Of a stretch of 64,000 nt of DNA, positions 32,619 through 41,113 are shown one piece after another. A program made the translations under genes and the position numbers. Within the stretch, counting starts at the first letter, position 1; every line of letters starts with the position of its first letter. The stretch is from Sphingomonadales bacterium (GTDB taxonomy: Bacteria > Pseudomonadota > Alphaproteobacteria > Sphingomonadales > Sphingomonadaceae). Under the pieces are notes generated by a model, which was not told the origin of the DNA, searched no databases, and was given only the letters and a program-made list of their open reading frames with translations. The stretch covers positions 186,001 through 250,000 of the forward strand of contig JADJAC010000011.1 in the NCBI GenBank assembly GCA_016704425.1, read 5' to 3'.

Positions 32619-34612
32619 CCCCTGAGATCGGGTGGCGTCGCTTCGGCCTTCAGCATGGCAATGGCCTCATCAAGGCTCATGATCCGCTGCCCGTCCGAAC
32701 CGAGTGTGCGGATCGCGACCTTGCCCTCTTCGGCTTCCCGCATCCCGACGACGAGCAGGTGTGGAACCTTCGCGAGCGAATGCTCCCGTACCTTGTAGTT
32801 GATCTTCTCGTTGCGAAGATCGATCTCGACCCGAATGCCTGCTGCTTTCAGCTTCTCGACACAGGCCTTGGCATAATCGTCCGCATCGGAAACAATCGTC
32901 GCGACGACCGCCTGCACGGGCGCGAGCCAGACCGGGAAACGCCCGGCATGATGTTCGATCAGGATTCCAATGAAACGCTCATATGTGCCCAGAATCGCGC
33001 GGTGGAGCATGACCGGCCGGTGCTTGGCGCCGTCTTCGCCAACATAGGTCGCGTCCAGGCGCTCTGGCAGGACATAGTCGAGCTGGATCGTGCCGCACTG
33101 CCAGGTCCGACCGATGGCGTCGGTCAGGTGAAACTCGAGCTTGGGCGAATAGAATGCACCTTCGCCCGGAAGCTCCTCCCAACCATAGGCTTCGGTCGCA
33201 CGGCCTGTGGCGACAACCGCATTGCGCAGGTCAGCTTCGGCCTTGTCCCACATTTCGTCGGTGCCGAAGCGCTTTTCAGGGCGCAGCGCGAGCTTGATGG
33301 CGTAGTTCTCAAAGCCGAGATCCTTGTAGACACTGTCGAGCAGGTCGCAGAACAGCTGAACCTCTTCGACGATCTGGTCTTCGCGGCAAAAGATGTGGCC
33401 ATCATCCTGCGTGAACTGGCGGACGCGCATGATGCCGTGGAGCGCACCGTGCGGTTCGTTCCTGTGACAGCAGCCCATTTCGGCCATGCGCAGCGGCAAG
33501 TCGCGATAGGATTTGATGCCCTGACGGAAGATCAGGACATGCGCCGGGCAGTTCATCGGCTTCAGCGCCATCAAGTCGCCCTCGCCGGTCAATACCGGGC
33601 CTTCATCCTCGGTATTCGGAACCTCATCGGGGACGATGAACATGTTTTCGCGATATTTGCCCCAGTGGCCCGACTGCTCCCACTGGCGTGCGTCCATGAT
33701 CTGGGGCGTCTTGACTTCGACATATCCGCCGCCATCGATCCGCCGCCGCATGTAAGCCTCCAGCTGCCGCCAGATCAGATAGCCCTTGGGATGCCAGAAG
33801 ACCGAGCCATGCGCTTCGCTCTGCAGGTGGAACAGGTCCATTTCCTGCCCGATCTTGCGATGGTCGCGCTTTGCTGCTTCCTCCAGCCGGACAAGATGCG
33901 CATCGAGCTGTTTCTTGTTGAGCCAGCCAGTGCCGTAGATGCGGGAAAGCTGAGGGTTGTTCTGGTCACCACGCCAATAGGCGCCCGAAACGCGGGTTAG
34001 CTTGAAGGCCAGCGGGTCGAGTTTGCCGGTCGAGGCCAGATGCGGCCCTCGGCACATGTCCATCCAGTCATTGCCCGACCAGTAGACACTCAGTTCCTCG
34101 CCCTCGGGCAGCTCCGCCGCCCATTCGGCCTTGAAGGTTTCGCCTGCCTTTTGCCAGCGCGCAATCAGGTCGGCCCGGCTCCAGACTTCGCGGCGCAGTG
34201 GCTTGTCAGCCGCGATGATGCGGCGCATTTCCGCTTCGATTGCCGGAAGGTCATCTTCGGTAAACGGTCGATCGGACGGCGAAAAATCATAATAGAAGCC
34301 ATCATCCGTCGACGGACCAAAGGTGATCTGCGTGCCTGGAAACAGGCTCTGCACGGCTTCAGCCAGTACATGGGCAAAATCGTGCCGGGCCAGTTCGAGC
34401 GCGTCGCTTTCATCCTTGGCCGTAACAAGCGCGAGGCTTGAATCGCCTTCGAAGGGCCGACCCACGTCCCGCAGTTCCCCATTGACGCGCGCAGCAAGCG
34501 TGGCCTTGGCAAGGCCGGGGCCAATGGCCGCCGCAATATCGGCAGGGGTCGCGCCCGGCGCCACTTCGCGCACGGAGCCATCGGGAAGCGTGATCCTGAA
34601 CATCTGTGACAT
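32615..34612 (-). CDS. thrS: Threonyl-tRNA synthetase
   Basis: 665 residues. The TGS domain (FRITLPDGSVREVAPGATPA) and editing domain (HDFAHVLAEAVQSLFPG) are followed by the class II core with GPHLASTGKL, MNCPAHVLIF (zinc Cys), RMAEMGCCHRNEPHGALHG (motif 2), and the anticodon-binding domain. It charges tRNA-Thr and clears Ser-tRNA-Thr. The ATG at 34612 is used; a second one three codons later and an upstream frame to 34648 are less likely. Confidence 0.97.
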   Translation of the reverse strand: MSQMFRITLPDGSVREVAPGATPADIAAAIGPGLAKATLAARVNGELRDVGRPFEGDSSLALVTAKDESDALELARHDFAHVLAEAVQSLFPGTQITFGPSTDDGFYYDFSPSDRPFTEDDLPAIEAEMRRIIAADKPLRREVWSRADLIARWQKAGETFKAEWAAELPEGEELSVYWSGNDWMDMCRGPHLASTGKLDPLAFKLTRVSGAYWRGDQNNPQLSRIYGTGWLNKKQLDAHLVRLEEAAKRDHRKIGQEMDLFHLQSEAHGSVFWHPKGYLIWRQLEAYMRRRIDGGGYVEVKTPQIMDARQWEQSGHWGKYRENMFIVPDEVPNTEDEGPVLTGEGDLMALKPMNCPAHVLIFRQGIKSYRDLPLRMAEMGCCHRNEPHGALHGIMRVRQFTQDDGHIFCREDQIVEEVQLFCDLLDSVYKDLGFENYAIKLALRPEKRFGTDEMWDKAEADLRNAVVATGRATEAYGWEELPGEGAFYSPKLEFHLTDAIGRTWQCGTIQLDYVLPERLDATYVGEDGAKHRPVMLHRAILGTYERFIGILIEHHAGRFPVWLAPVQAVVATIVSDADDYAKACVEKLKAAGIRVEIDLRNEKINYKVREHSLAKVPHLLVVGMREAEEGKVAIRTLGSDGQRIMSLDEAIAMLKAEATPPDLRG

Positions 34613-34729
34613 GGTCGCCCCTATGGCGGGACGGGCGAAAAGAGGCAAGCTGCTGAGGCGGCCGTCGCGGATTGTCTTTGGCCTGTCCTCTGCCTAGCCT
34701 GTCGCAAAACAATGGGAGAGGATTCGAAC

Positions 34730-36160
34730 ATGGCCATCACGGATTACGCCAAACATGACGGGCTGGGCCTTGCCAAGCTGGTTCACAAGAAAGAGGTCAA
34801 ACCTGTTGAACTCGTCGATGCAGCCATTGAGCGGATCGAGCGGCATAATCCGGCACTCAACGCGGTCATCTGGACCATGTACGAGCGCGCCCGGGACATG
34901 GCGAAGAAGAAACTTCCCGATGGCCCGTTCAAAGGCGTGCCCTTTCTTCTCAAGGATATCATGGGCCATATGGAAGGCGTGCCGAACCGCGATGGCACGC
35001 GGCTTTCGCCGGACATGCCGTCCCCGATCACGTCGGAGCTGGTTCATCGATATCTTGCGGCGGGTCTGATTCCGCTTGGCAAGACAAATGTCCCCGAATT
35101 TGGGCTGGTGCCGACGACCGAGTCAAAGCTGTACGGCCCCGCGCGCAACCCCTGGAACGTGGGGCATTCGACCGGAGGATCATCCGGTGGCTCCGGCGCG
35201 GCGGTCGCATCCGGCATGGTGCCGATGGCGCATGCCAATGATGGCGGAGGATCGATCCGCATCCCGGCTTCGGCCTGCGGGCTGGTCGGGCTCAAGCCCA
35301 CGCGCGCGCGCAACCCAATGGGCCCGCTGGTGGGGGATGTGATGAGCGGGTTGGCTGCGGAGCATATCGTCTGCAGAACGGTCCGCGATTGCGCGGCCAT
35401 GCTGGACGTGACAGCAGGCCCCGGGCTGGGCGATCCCTATTTCGCACCCGAAGGTCCCAAATCATGGCTGGCGGCGAGCCGCAAGGAGCCCGGAAAACTG
35501 AGGATCGCCGTTGCGACCACGCGCCTCGATGGCACGCCGTTTCATCCCGAAGTGACGGCTGGCACCTTGGCTGCGGCAAAACTGTGCCGGCAACTGGGTC
35601 ATCGGGTCGAAGAAGCCTCTCCCAATGTGGCGCAGGAGCAGATGATTGGCGCCTTCATGACGCTCTGGACAGGCGGACTTGCAATGCAGGTCGATATGCT
35701 GTCCGCAATGACGGGTGCCAAGCCCGGCCCTAGGACACTCGAGGGGCTGACGCTTGGGCTCTATGAGGCCGGAAAGTCCGTGACAGCATCGCAGTATCTG
35801 GCCGCTGTCCTTCAGATCCAGACATTGGCCCGTGCGGTTGCGGCCTGGCATCACCGCTATGACATCTGGATCACACCGGTCCTTGCCTCGCCGCCCATTC
35901 CGCTCGGCACAATCGACTTCAGTGAACGCGATCCGATGAAGGGGTTTGGCCCGATCATCGACTATGTGCCCTTCACTGCGCTCCAGAATGCAACAGGCCA
36001 GCCGGCGATCGGCCTTCCGCTCCATATGACTGCGGATGGCTTGCCCGTCGGAATCCAGTTCGTTGGCCGTTTGGGGGCCGAAGCACTCCTGCTCCAGCTT
36101 GCCCGGACGATCGAAAAGGCAGCACCCTGGAAACACCGCCATCCGTCGGTCTGGAACTAG
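34730..36160 (+). CDS. Amidase (amidase signature family)
   Basis: 476 residues with the Ser-cisSer-Lys triad: Lys in GVPFLLKDIMGH, Ser in STGGSSGGSGAAVASG, and nucleophile Ser in NDGGGSIRIPASACGLVGLK. It resembles GatA but is a stand-alone hydrolase of an unknown amide. GGGAGAGG lies upstream of the ATG; a start at 34712 lacks this. The stop overlaps the convergent LD-carboxypeptidase stop by four bases. Confidence 0.9.
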   Translation: MAITDYAKHDGLGLAKLVHKKEVKPVELVDAAIERIERHNPALNAVIWTMYERARDMAKKKLPDGPFKGVPFLLKDIMGHMEGVPNRDGTRLSPDMPSPITSELVHRYLAAGLIPLGKTNVPEFGLVPTTESKLYGPARNPWNVGHSTGGSSGGSGAAVASGMVPMAHANDGGGSIRIPASACGLVGLKPTRARNPMGPLVGDVMSGLAAEHIVCRTVRDCAAMLDVTAGPGLGDPYFAPEGPKSWLAASRKEPGKLRIAVATTRLDGTPFHPEVTAGTLAAAKLCRQLGHRVEEASPNVAQEQMIGAFMTLWTGGLAMQVDMLSAMTGAKPGPRTLEGLTLGLYEAGKSVTASQYLAAVLQIQTLARAVAAWHHRYDIWITPVLASPPIPLGTIDFSERDPMKGFGPIIDYVPFTALQNATGQPAIGLPLHMTADGLPVGIQFVGRLGAEALLLQLARTIEKAAPWKHRHPSVWN

Positions 36161-37008
36161 CCGAACGGCACGACCGTATTGGCTGCGTCATGGCCGATGT
36201 CGGCACGACCAAGCCACGGGATGCCCGAGACAACGCACCAGTGTTTCGTGATTGCCACCTCATCAAGGACGAAATCGGGGTCATTCTCCGGGACGGCAGT
36301 GCATCGCCCAAGACTGATTCCTGCGACCCTGCGAACGTGCGGGTTCGACGTAATGTGGAACAGGCTCCGGTCGATCCGGTACATATACTCGCCAACCTCC
36401 TCGATCATGAGGATATGGTCGGTCAGGTCAGGCTGGAGCGGCGTTCCGAGAAGCTGGCTGAACACAGTCAGGTTGAACGCGGCATAAGTATTCAAAGGCC
36501 CCGTCAACGGCGGAGCGAGGTGCAATTGGCCGTGCGCCTCGAGTGACACGGTGGGTTTGGCGGGATTGAGGAGCCAGTCGAGACCGCGCAACACAGCCGC
36601 GTCTCCACCATCCCGGTTCAGGTCTGACGGCATGGGCCCGTGCGCCACACGCCCGATGCCGCGCGCATAAAGGCCTGCAAGCAGGAACCCCGCGTCGCTG
36701 TAACCAAGGTAGAGCTTGTTGCGCGCCGCCGGCCCCATCGCCCGGATGGCCGGTTCCGCCACGCGGCACGCGCCATAGCCTCCGCGGGCAAACCAGATGG
36801 CATCGATGGAGTCATCATTGGCCAGCTCGACAAGCGCGTCGATCCGCGCCTGGTCCGGCCCCGCAAAATGGCCTTCCGAAAGGAAGCATTGAGGATGGAC
36901 GACGAATTCCGGTGCCGAGTCTCCGAGCGACGTCCTGGCGAGGTCCGCAAGGCGCGCCGGAATGGTCGCATCAAGCGTGCAGGACGGGGCAACGATGCCA
37001 ATCCTCAC
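36157..37008 (-). CDS. LD-carboxypeptidase (S66 family)
   Basis: 283 residues that trim the terminal D-Ala from muropeptide tetrapeptides during peptidoglycan recycling. VRIGIVAPSC opens the fold, the nucleophile Ser is in LGYSDAGFLL, the Glu in LMIEEVGEYMYRID and the His in ADIGHDAANT. The frame runs back to a TTG at 37056 inside the upstream gene, and no ATG is present. The GTG at 37006-37008, just before the conserved strand, is preferred; it sits four bases after the metallopeptidase stop. Confidence 0.85.
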   Translation of the reverse strand: MRIGIVAPSCTLDATIPARLADLARTSLGDSAPEFVVHPQCFLSEGHFAGPDQARIDALVELANDDSIDAIWFARGGYGACRVAEPAIRAMGPAARNKLYLGYSDAGFLLAGLYARGIGRVAHGPMPSDLNRDGGDAAVLRGLDWLLNPAKPTVSLEAHGQLHLAPPLTGPLNTYAAFNLTVFSQLLGTPLQPDLTDHILMIEEVGEYMYRIDRSLFHITSNPHVRRVAGISLGRCTAVPENDPDFVLDEVAITKHWCVVSGIPWLGRADIGHDAANTVVPFG

Positions 37009-37012
37009 AGGT

Positions 37013-37894
37013 CTATCGCCCGAATGTGTCGCATTGTGCCGGGTCTCCGCTTTCAAGGCCCTTTTTCAGCCAATTCATCCGTTGCTCAGCAGAGCCATGG
37101 GTGAAGCTCTCGGGAACAACAACACCCTGTGATGCCTTCTGCAGCACATCGTCACCGATCTGGTGCGCGGCGCGCAGGCCTTCCTCGACGTCGCCGGGCT
37201 CCATCCTTTCCCGGTTCTGCGCCGCCCACACGCCGGCATAGCAATCGGCCTGCAACTCCATGGCGACCTGAAGCCGGTTGGCCTGCGCCCGGCTTGCGCT
37301 TTGCTGCGCAGCCTGAACCTTGTCCGCAACGCCCGTCAGCTTCTGCACATGATGGCCGACTTCATGGGCAATTACATAGGCTTGCGCAAAATCTCCAGCC
37401 GCACCGAAGCGCTGTGTGAGCTCGCCATAGAAGTCCGTGTCGAGATAGACGCCTTCATCGGCAGGGCAATAAAACGGCCCCATGGCCGATTGCGCAGCGC
37501 CGCAGCCGGATTGCCCGCCACCGGTGTAAAAGGCGATGTGCGGTGGATGGTATTGCCCGTCGGGGAAGAGCCTCGACCAGGTCAGCGTCGTCGATTTGAG
37601 CGTCTGGCAGGAGAATTTGCTTGCTGCGTCCGTATCGCAACCTTTGCCTGCAGCGCTTGCCTCGCTCTGGGGCGCGATCTGCGTTGGCGTGGGTGCCATA
37701 TCTCCACCCAGAATCCGCATTGGATTCACGCCAAAGACCAGCGCGATGATGATGACCAGCGCAAGCGTTCCGCAGCCCATCTGACGACCAAGCGGCAATC
37801 CCCCGCCCCCCATGGGAAAGCCGAAGCCACCACGACCCGATCCGCGCTGATCGTCGACCTCGACATCCGAAGTGTCCATATCGTCAAGGCGCAT
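37013..37894 (-). CDS. Neutral zinc metallopeptidase family protein (YpfJ-like)
   Basis: 293 residues. One transmembrane helix (GCGTLALVIIIALVFGVNPM) precedes a zinc domain with AYVIAHEVGHHVQKLTG (HExxH) and MELQADCYAGVWA, the glutamate-containing third ligand motif of this family. The N terminus has a Gly-rich cytoplasmic segment. Most likely a membrane-anchored periplasmic peptidase; the substrate is unknown. It lies directly upstream of LD-carboxypeptidase, probably in one transcript. Confidence 0.87.
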   Translation of the reverse strand: MRLDDMDTSDVEVDDQRGSGRGGFGFPMGGGGLPLGRQMGCGTLALVIIIALVFGVNPMRILGGDMAPTPTQIAPQSEASAAGKGCDTDAASKFSCQTLKSTTLTWSRLFPDGQYHPPHIAFYTGGGQSGCGAAQSAMGPFYCPADEGVYLDTDFYGELTQRFGAAGDFAQAYVIAHEVGHHVQKLTGVADKVQAAQQSASRAQANRLQVAMELQADCYAGVWAAQNRERMEPGDVEEGLRAAHQIGDDVLQKASQGVVVPESFTHGSAEQRMNWLKKGLESGDPAQCDTFGR

Positions 37895-37954
37895 CGATCA
37901 CACTCCCACCAACTCCGTTCGTCAATCATGGCGCCTCCGGCACAGGGCGTCGAG

Positions 37955-37977
37955 CGGAAATTGCGGGCAAATTTCCG
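37955..37977. repeat. 23-base inverted repeat in the bdhA upstream region
   Basis: CGGAAATT (37955-37962) and AATTTCCG (37970-37977) flank GCGGGCA. It lies 107 bases before the dehydrogenase ATG and 61 bases before the metallopeptidase start, in a divergent gap. Possible operator; no protein can be named. Confidence 0.45.
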
Positions 37978-38083
37978 TTGCGCTGCATGTGCTCAGAATG
38001 CTGGTAGACATCGGGCGGACTTGCGCGGTCGGCTGGCCCCTGCGATTGGAGCATGGATCAAAGCCCAGTAAGAAAGGCAATCC

Positions 38084-38869
38084 ATGTTCCTCAAAGGCAA
38101 GACAGCGCTCATCACCGGTTCAACGTCTGGCATCGGAGCAGCCTATGCGGCGGCGCTTGCGGCCGAAGGTGCGAACGTGATAATCAACGGATTTGGCGAC
38201 GCGGCAGCGATTGCGGAGCAATGTGCTGCGCTCGAGGCATCAAGCGGTGCGCGGACCATTCATAATGGGGCTGACCTGACCAATGGCGAGCAGGTCACAG
38301 CAATGGCAGAAGCCTGCGCAGCCGAGTTTGGCGGTATCGACATCCTCATCAACAATGCAGGCATCCAGCACGTTTGCCCTGTGGATGAATTTCCTGTCGA
38401 CAAGTGGCGGCAGATGCAGGCGATCATGGTGGACGCGCCATTCCTCCTGATCCGGTCTTGCCTGCCTTACATGAAGGCGAAAGGCTGGGGCCGAATCATC
38501 TCGACGGCCAGCGCGCACGCAAGTGTCGCGAGCCCCAACAAATCTGCCTATATTGCCGCCAAGCATGGCGTCCTGGGCCTGACCCGGGGCGTTGCAATGG
38601 AAGTGGCGGAAAAGGGCATCACTGTGAACGTGATTTCGCCCGGCTATGTATGGACGCCGCTCGTCGAAAATCAGATCCCCGATACGATGCGGACACGTGG
38701 CTTGACGCGCGAGCAGGTGCTCAATGATGTCCTTCTGGCTGCCATTCCGCAGCGCAAGTTCGTGATGCCGGATCAGGTAGCGGCAATGGCGGTTTTCCTC
38801 TGCACCGAGGGAGCGAGCGCGATCACTGGAGCGAATCTCGCGGTCGATGGGGGTTGGACCACACAATAA
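38084..38869 (+). CDS. bdhA: D-beta-hydroxybutyrate dehydrogenase (SDR)
   Basis: 261 residues. TGSTSGIG glycine motif, INNAGIQHVCPVDEFPVDKW, catalytic Ser in STASAHASVASPNKSAYIAAKHG with the YxxxK pair, and GYVWTPLVENQIPD. This pattern, especially GIQHV and the C-terminal VDGGWTTQ, is typical of 3-hydroxybutyrate dehydrogenases, which convert 3-hydroxybutyrate to acetoacetate with NAD. AAAGG precedes the ATG. Confidence 0.86.
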   Translation: MFLKGKTALITGSTSGIGAAYAAALAAEGANVIINGFGDAAAIAEQCAALEASSGARTIHNGADLTNGEQVTAMAEACAAEFGGIDILINNAGIQHVCPVDEFPVDKWRQMQAIMVDAPFLLIRSCLPYMKAKGWGRIISTASAHASVASPNKSAYIAAKHGVLGLTRGVAMEVAEKGITVNVISPGYVWTPLVENQIPDTMRTRGLTREQVLNDVLLAAIPQRKFVMPDQVAAMAVFLCTEGASAITGANLAVDGGWTTQ

Positions 38870-38925
38870 GCGCTTAGATGCGGCCTTTCCGCCTGCTATC
38901 CTGGCGGTGAGGGAGAGAGGGTCGC

Positions 38926-39552
38926 ATGTCCTCCGCAAGAGTTTGTATCGTCGCCGCGTTCGGATTACTCGCAGTGGGTGGTCCGGCTTGGGCGGACCGT
39001 GAATCGGCAATCGCTCCGATCGACTGGAAACACGTTGTGACGTCCACTGACATGGACCGCATCAAGGGCTGGCGGACCGCGTTCATCAAGGCGCTGGAAA
39101 ATGCAAAGGCGCGCGGCAACGCGGCACGCATTGAAAGCGAAGGTGCCCTGCTCGATCCCGATGCGGCGATGGGTGGGCCCGGCCCGGCGGCTGGGCAATA
39201 TCGTTGTCGCGTAATCAAGCTTGGGACCAAATCGCAGGCGATGCCGGCCTATTCCGTCTATCCGGAATTCGCTTGCACTGTGGCCGATGAAGGTGAAGTG
39301 ATGAGCTTTGCCAAGACGGGCGGGTCCCAGCGTCCGGTCGGCTTGATCTTTCCAGGGGATGACCGCCGCCAGATTTTTCTGGGTACGATGATGCTCGGCG
39401 ATGAAACCCGCCCGATGGATTATGGTCGTGATGCGCTACGTGACATGGCCGGCGCGGTTGAACGGATCGGAACCAATCGCTGGCGGCTGATCCTGCCTTA
39501 TCCAAATTTTGAATCTGTTATGGACGTGATCGAACTGGTGCCGCAGGCCTGA
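38926..39552 (+). CDS. Secreted DUF4893-type protein
   Basis: 208 residues with a signal peptide (cleaved after GPAWA). SDMDRIKGWRTAF-like TDMDRIKGWRTAFIKALENA, AAGQYRCRVIKLG, FACTVADEGEVMSF and GQRPVGLIFPGDD-like SQRPVGLIFPGDDRRQIFLG match the DUF4893 family of sphingomonads. Function unknown, extracytoplasmic. GAGGG precedes the ATG. Confidence 0.8.
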   Translation: MSSARVCIVAAFGLLAVGGPAWADRESAIAPIDWKHVVTSTDMDRIKGWRTAFIKALENAKARGNAARIESEGALLDPDAAMGGPGPAAGQYRCRVIKLGTKSQAMPAYSVYPEFACTVADEGEVMSFAKTGGSQRPVGLIFPGDDRRQIFLGTMMLGDETRPMDYGRDALRDMAGAVERIGTNRWRLILPYPNFESVMDVIELVPQA

Positions 39553-39613
39553 CTTGGCCTTTGCTTCCGGTGCGCCTAAGGTTTCGACATCCAGAATCGT
39601 GAAGGGAGGAGAC

Positions 39614-39808
39614 ATGATTTTCCTGACCGCCTTGGCCGTGGCAACGACACAGCCGCCGCAAACTGCCAAAACTTCTGACTGCAAACCGATGTTGACGCTG
39701 GCATCGCGGGAGCGAGAGGCCGCCAATGTTCCTCGCGATCCGTCGCAGCGCAGGGGAGAGCAGGCGCCCCGCCAGCAACGCCGTTGCATCACGCTGGCGA
39801 GCGCATGA
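39614..39808 (+). CDS. 64-residue secreted-type small protein coupled to the M20 peptidase
   Basis: The ATG at 39614 follows a near-perfect GGGAGGAG. The peptide starts MIFLTALAVATTQPPQTAKT, a short hydrophobic segment and then a basic, Gln/Arg-rich tail (SQRRGEQAPRQQRR). Two cysteines (C23 and C58) are present. Its TGA overlaps the ATG of the peptidase (ATGA at 39805-39808), so it is probably translated and drives coupled translation. It is not recognised as a family. Confidence 0.65.
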   Translation: MIFLTALAVATTQPPQTAKTSDCKPMLTLASREREAANVPRDPSQRRGEQAPRQQRRCITLASA

Positions 39809-41112
39809 AGTCGTTTCTTGTCTTGGGTGCAGCGCTGGTCGCGACCCCCGCAGCGGGCGAAACTTTGCGCGATGCTGTTGCCACTGACATGCCGTCGCTC
39901 ATGGCCATCTATCGCGAATTGCACGCCAATCCCGAACTAAGTTTTGAAGAGGTCAAATCCGCAGCGCGAATGGCAGCCGAAGTGCGCAAGCTCGGCTTTG
40001 AGGTGACCACGGGCGTCGGCGGGCACGGTGTGGTTGCCGTGATGCGCAACGGCCCCGGGCCAACCTTGCTCATCCGTGCGGATATGGATGGCCTTCCCTT
40101 GACCGAACAGACAGACCTGCCTTTTGCCTCGAAAGTCAAAGCAATTGGCGCAGGCGGAGTCGCGACGGGCGTGATGCATGCCTGTGGCCATGATACGCAC
40201 ATGACCGCTTGGATTGGGGCCGCCCGGCGGCTGGCGTCCATGAAGTCACAATGGTCGGGTACGCTGGTCATGATCGGCCAACCGGCAGAGGAACGCGTTG
40301 CCGGGGCGAAGAAGATGCTCGATGACGGCCTTTTTACGCGCTTTCCCAAGCCCGACACTGTCATTGCCTTCCATGACACTTCCGGCCTGCCAGCCGGGGT
40401 GATCGGCTACACCGACGGACCCGCGCTCGCCAATGTCGATGGAATCGACATCAAGGTTCGGGGCGTTGGCGGGCATGGCGCAGTCCCGCAGCTGACCCGC
40501 GATCCGATCGTGCTTGGTGCCCGCATCGTGACCTCGCTCCAGACGCTTGTTTCGCGCGAGATCAGCCCTTTCGATACGGCTGTGGTAACGGTCGGCAGCT
40601 TTCATGCGGGATCGAAACGCAACATCATTTCGAACGAAGCCAACCTTCAACTCACCGTGCGGTCCTACACCCCGGAAGTCCGCGCGCATCTGCTCGAAGG
40701 CATTTCGAGGATCGCACGAGGCGAAGCGATAGCGGCCGGCCTGCCAGACGAGCTGATGCCAGTCGTCACCAGTGATGGAGAATCGGCTGATGCTACGTTC
40801 AACACACATGATCTCACCATGCGGTTGGCCAAAGTCTTTGCCGACCGCTTTGGCAAGGATCGTGTGAAAGCGATCCAGGCTTCAACGGCGAGCGAGGATT
40901 TCGGTGTTTTCTATCTGACGGACAAATCGATCCAGAGCTTGATCTTCTGGGTCGGCGGCGTCCCACAGGCGAAATGGGATGAAGCGAAGGGCGACATTTC
41001 GAAACTCCCGTCGCTCCATTCGCCCTTCTGGGCGCCTGATGCCGAAACGGTGATCGCCACAGCTAACGAGGCCCTGACCGCTGCTGCGTTGGACATCTTG
41101 GCCAAACATTGA
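39805..41112 (+). CDS. Secreted M20 family amidohydrolase/peptidase
   Basis: 435 residues. The signal peptide MKSFLVLGAALVATPAAG is followed by the M20D core: MAIYRELHANPELSFEE, LIRADMDGLPL, MHACGHDTHMT (metal ligands), IGQPAEERVAGAKKML, and a dimerisation domain with GGHGAVPQLTRDPI. Homologs hydrolyse N-acyl or carbamoyl amino acids or dipeptides. The ATG overlaps the preceding small ORF. The stop is one base from the convergent glycoside hydrolase stop. Confidence 0.9.
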   Translation: MKSFLVLGAALVATPAAGETLRDAVATDMPSLMAIYRELHANPELSFEEVKSAARMAAEVRKLGFEVTTGVGGHGVVAVMRNGPGPTLLIRADMDGLPLTEQTDLPFASKVKAIGAGGVATGVMHACGHDTHMTAWIGAARRLASMKSQWSGTLVMIGQPAEERVAGAKKMLDDGLFTRFPKPDTVIAFHDTSGLPAGVIGYTDGPALANVDGIDIKVRGVGGHGAVPQLTRDPIVLGARIVTSLQTLVSREISPFDTAVVTVGSFHAGSKRNIISNEANLQLTVRSYTPEVRAHLLEGISRIARGEAIAAGLPDELMPVVTSDGESADATFNTHDLTMRLAKVFADRFGKDRVKAIQASTASEDFGVFYLTDKSIQSLIFWVGGVPQAKWDEAKGDISKLPSLHSPFWAPDAETVIATANEALTAAALDILAKH

Positions 41113-41113
41113 A

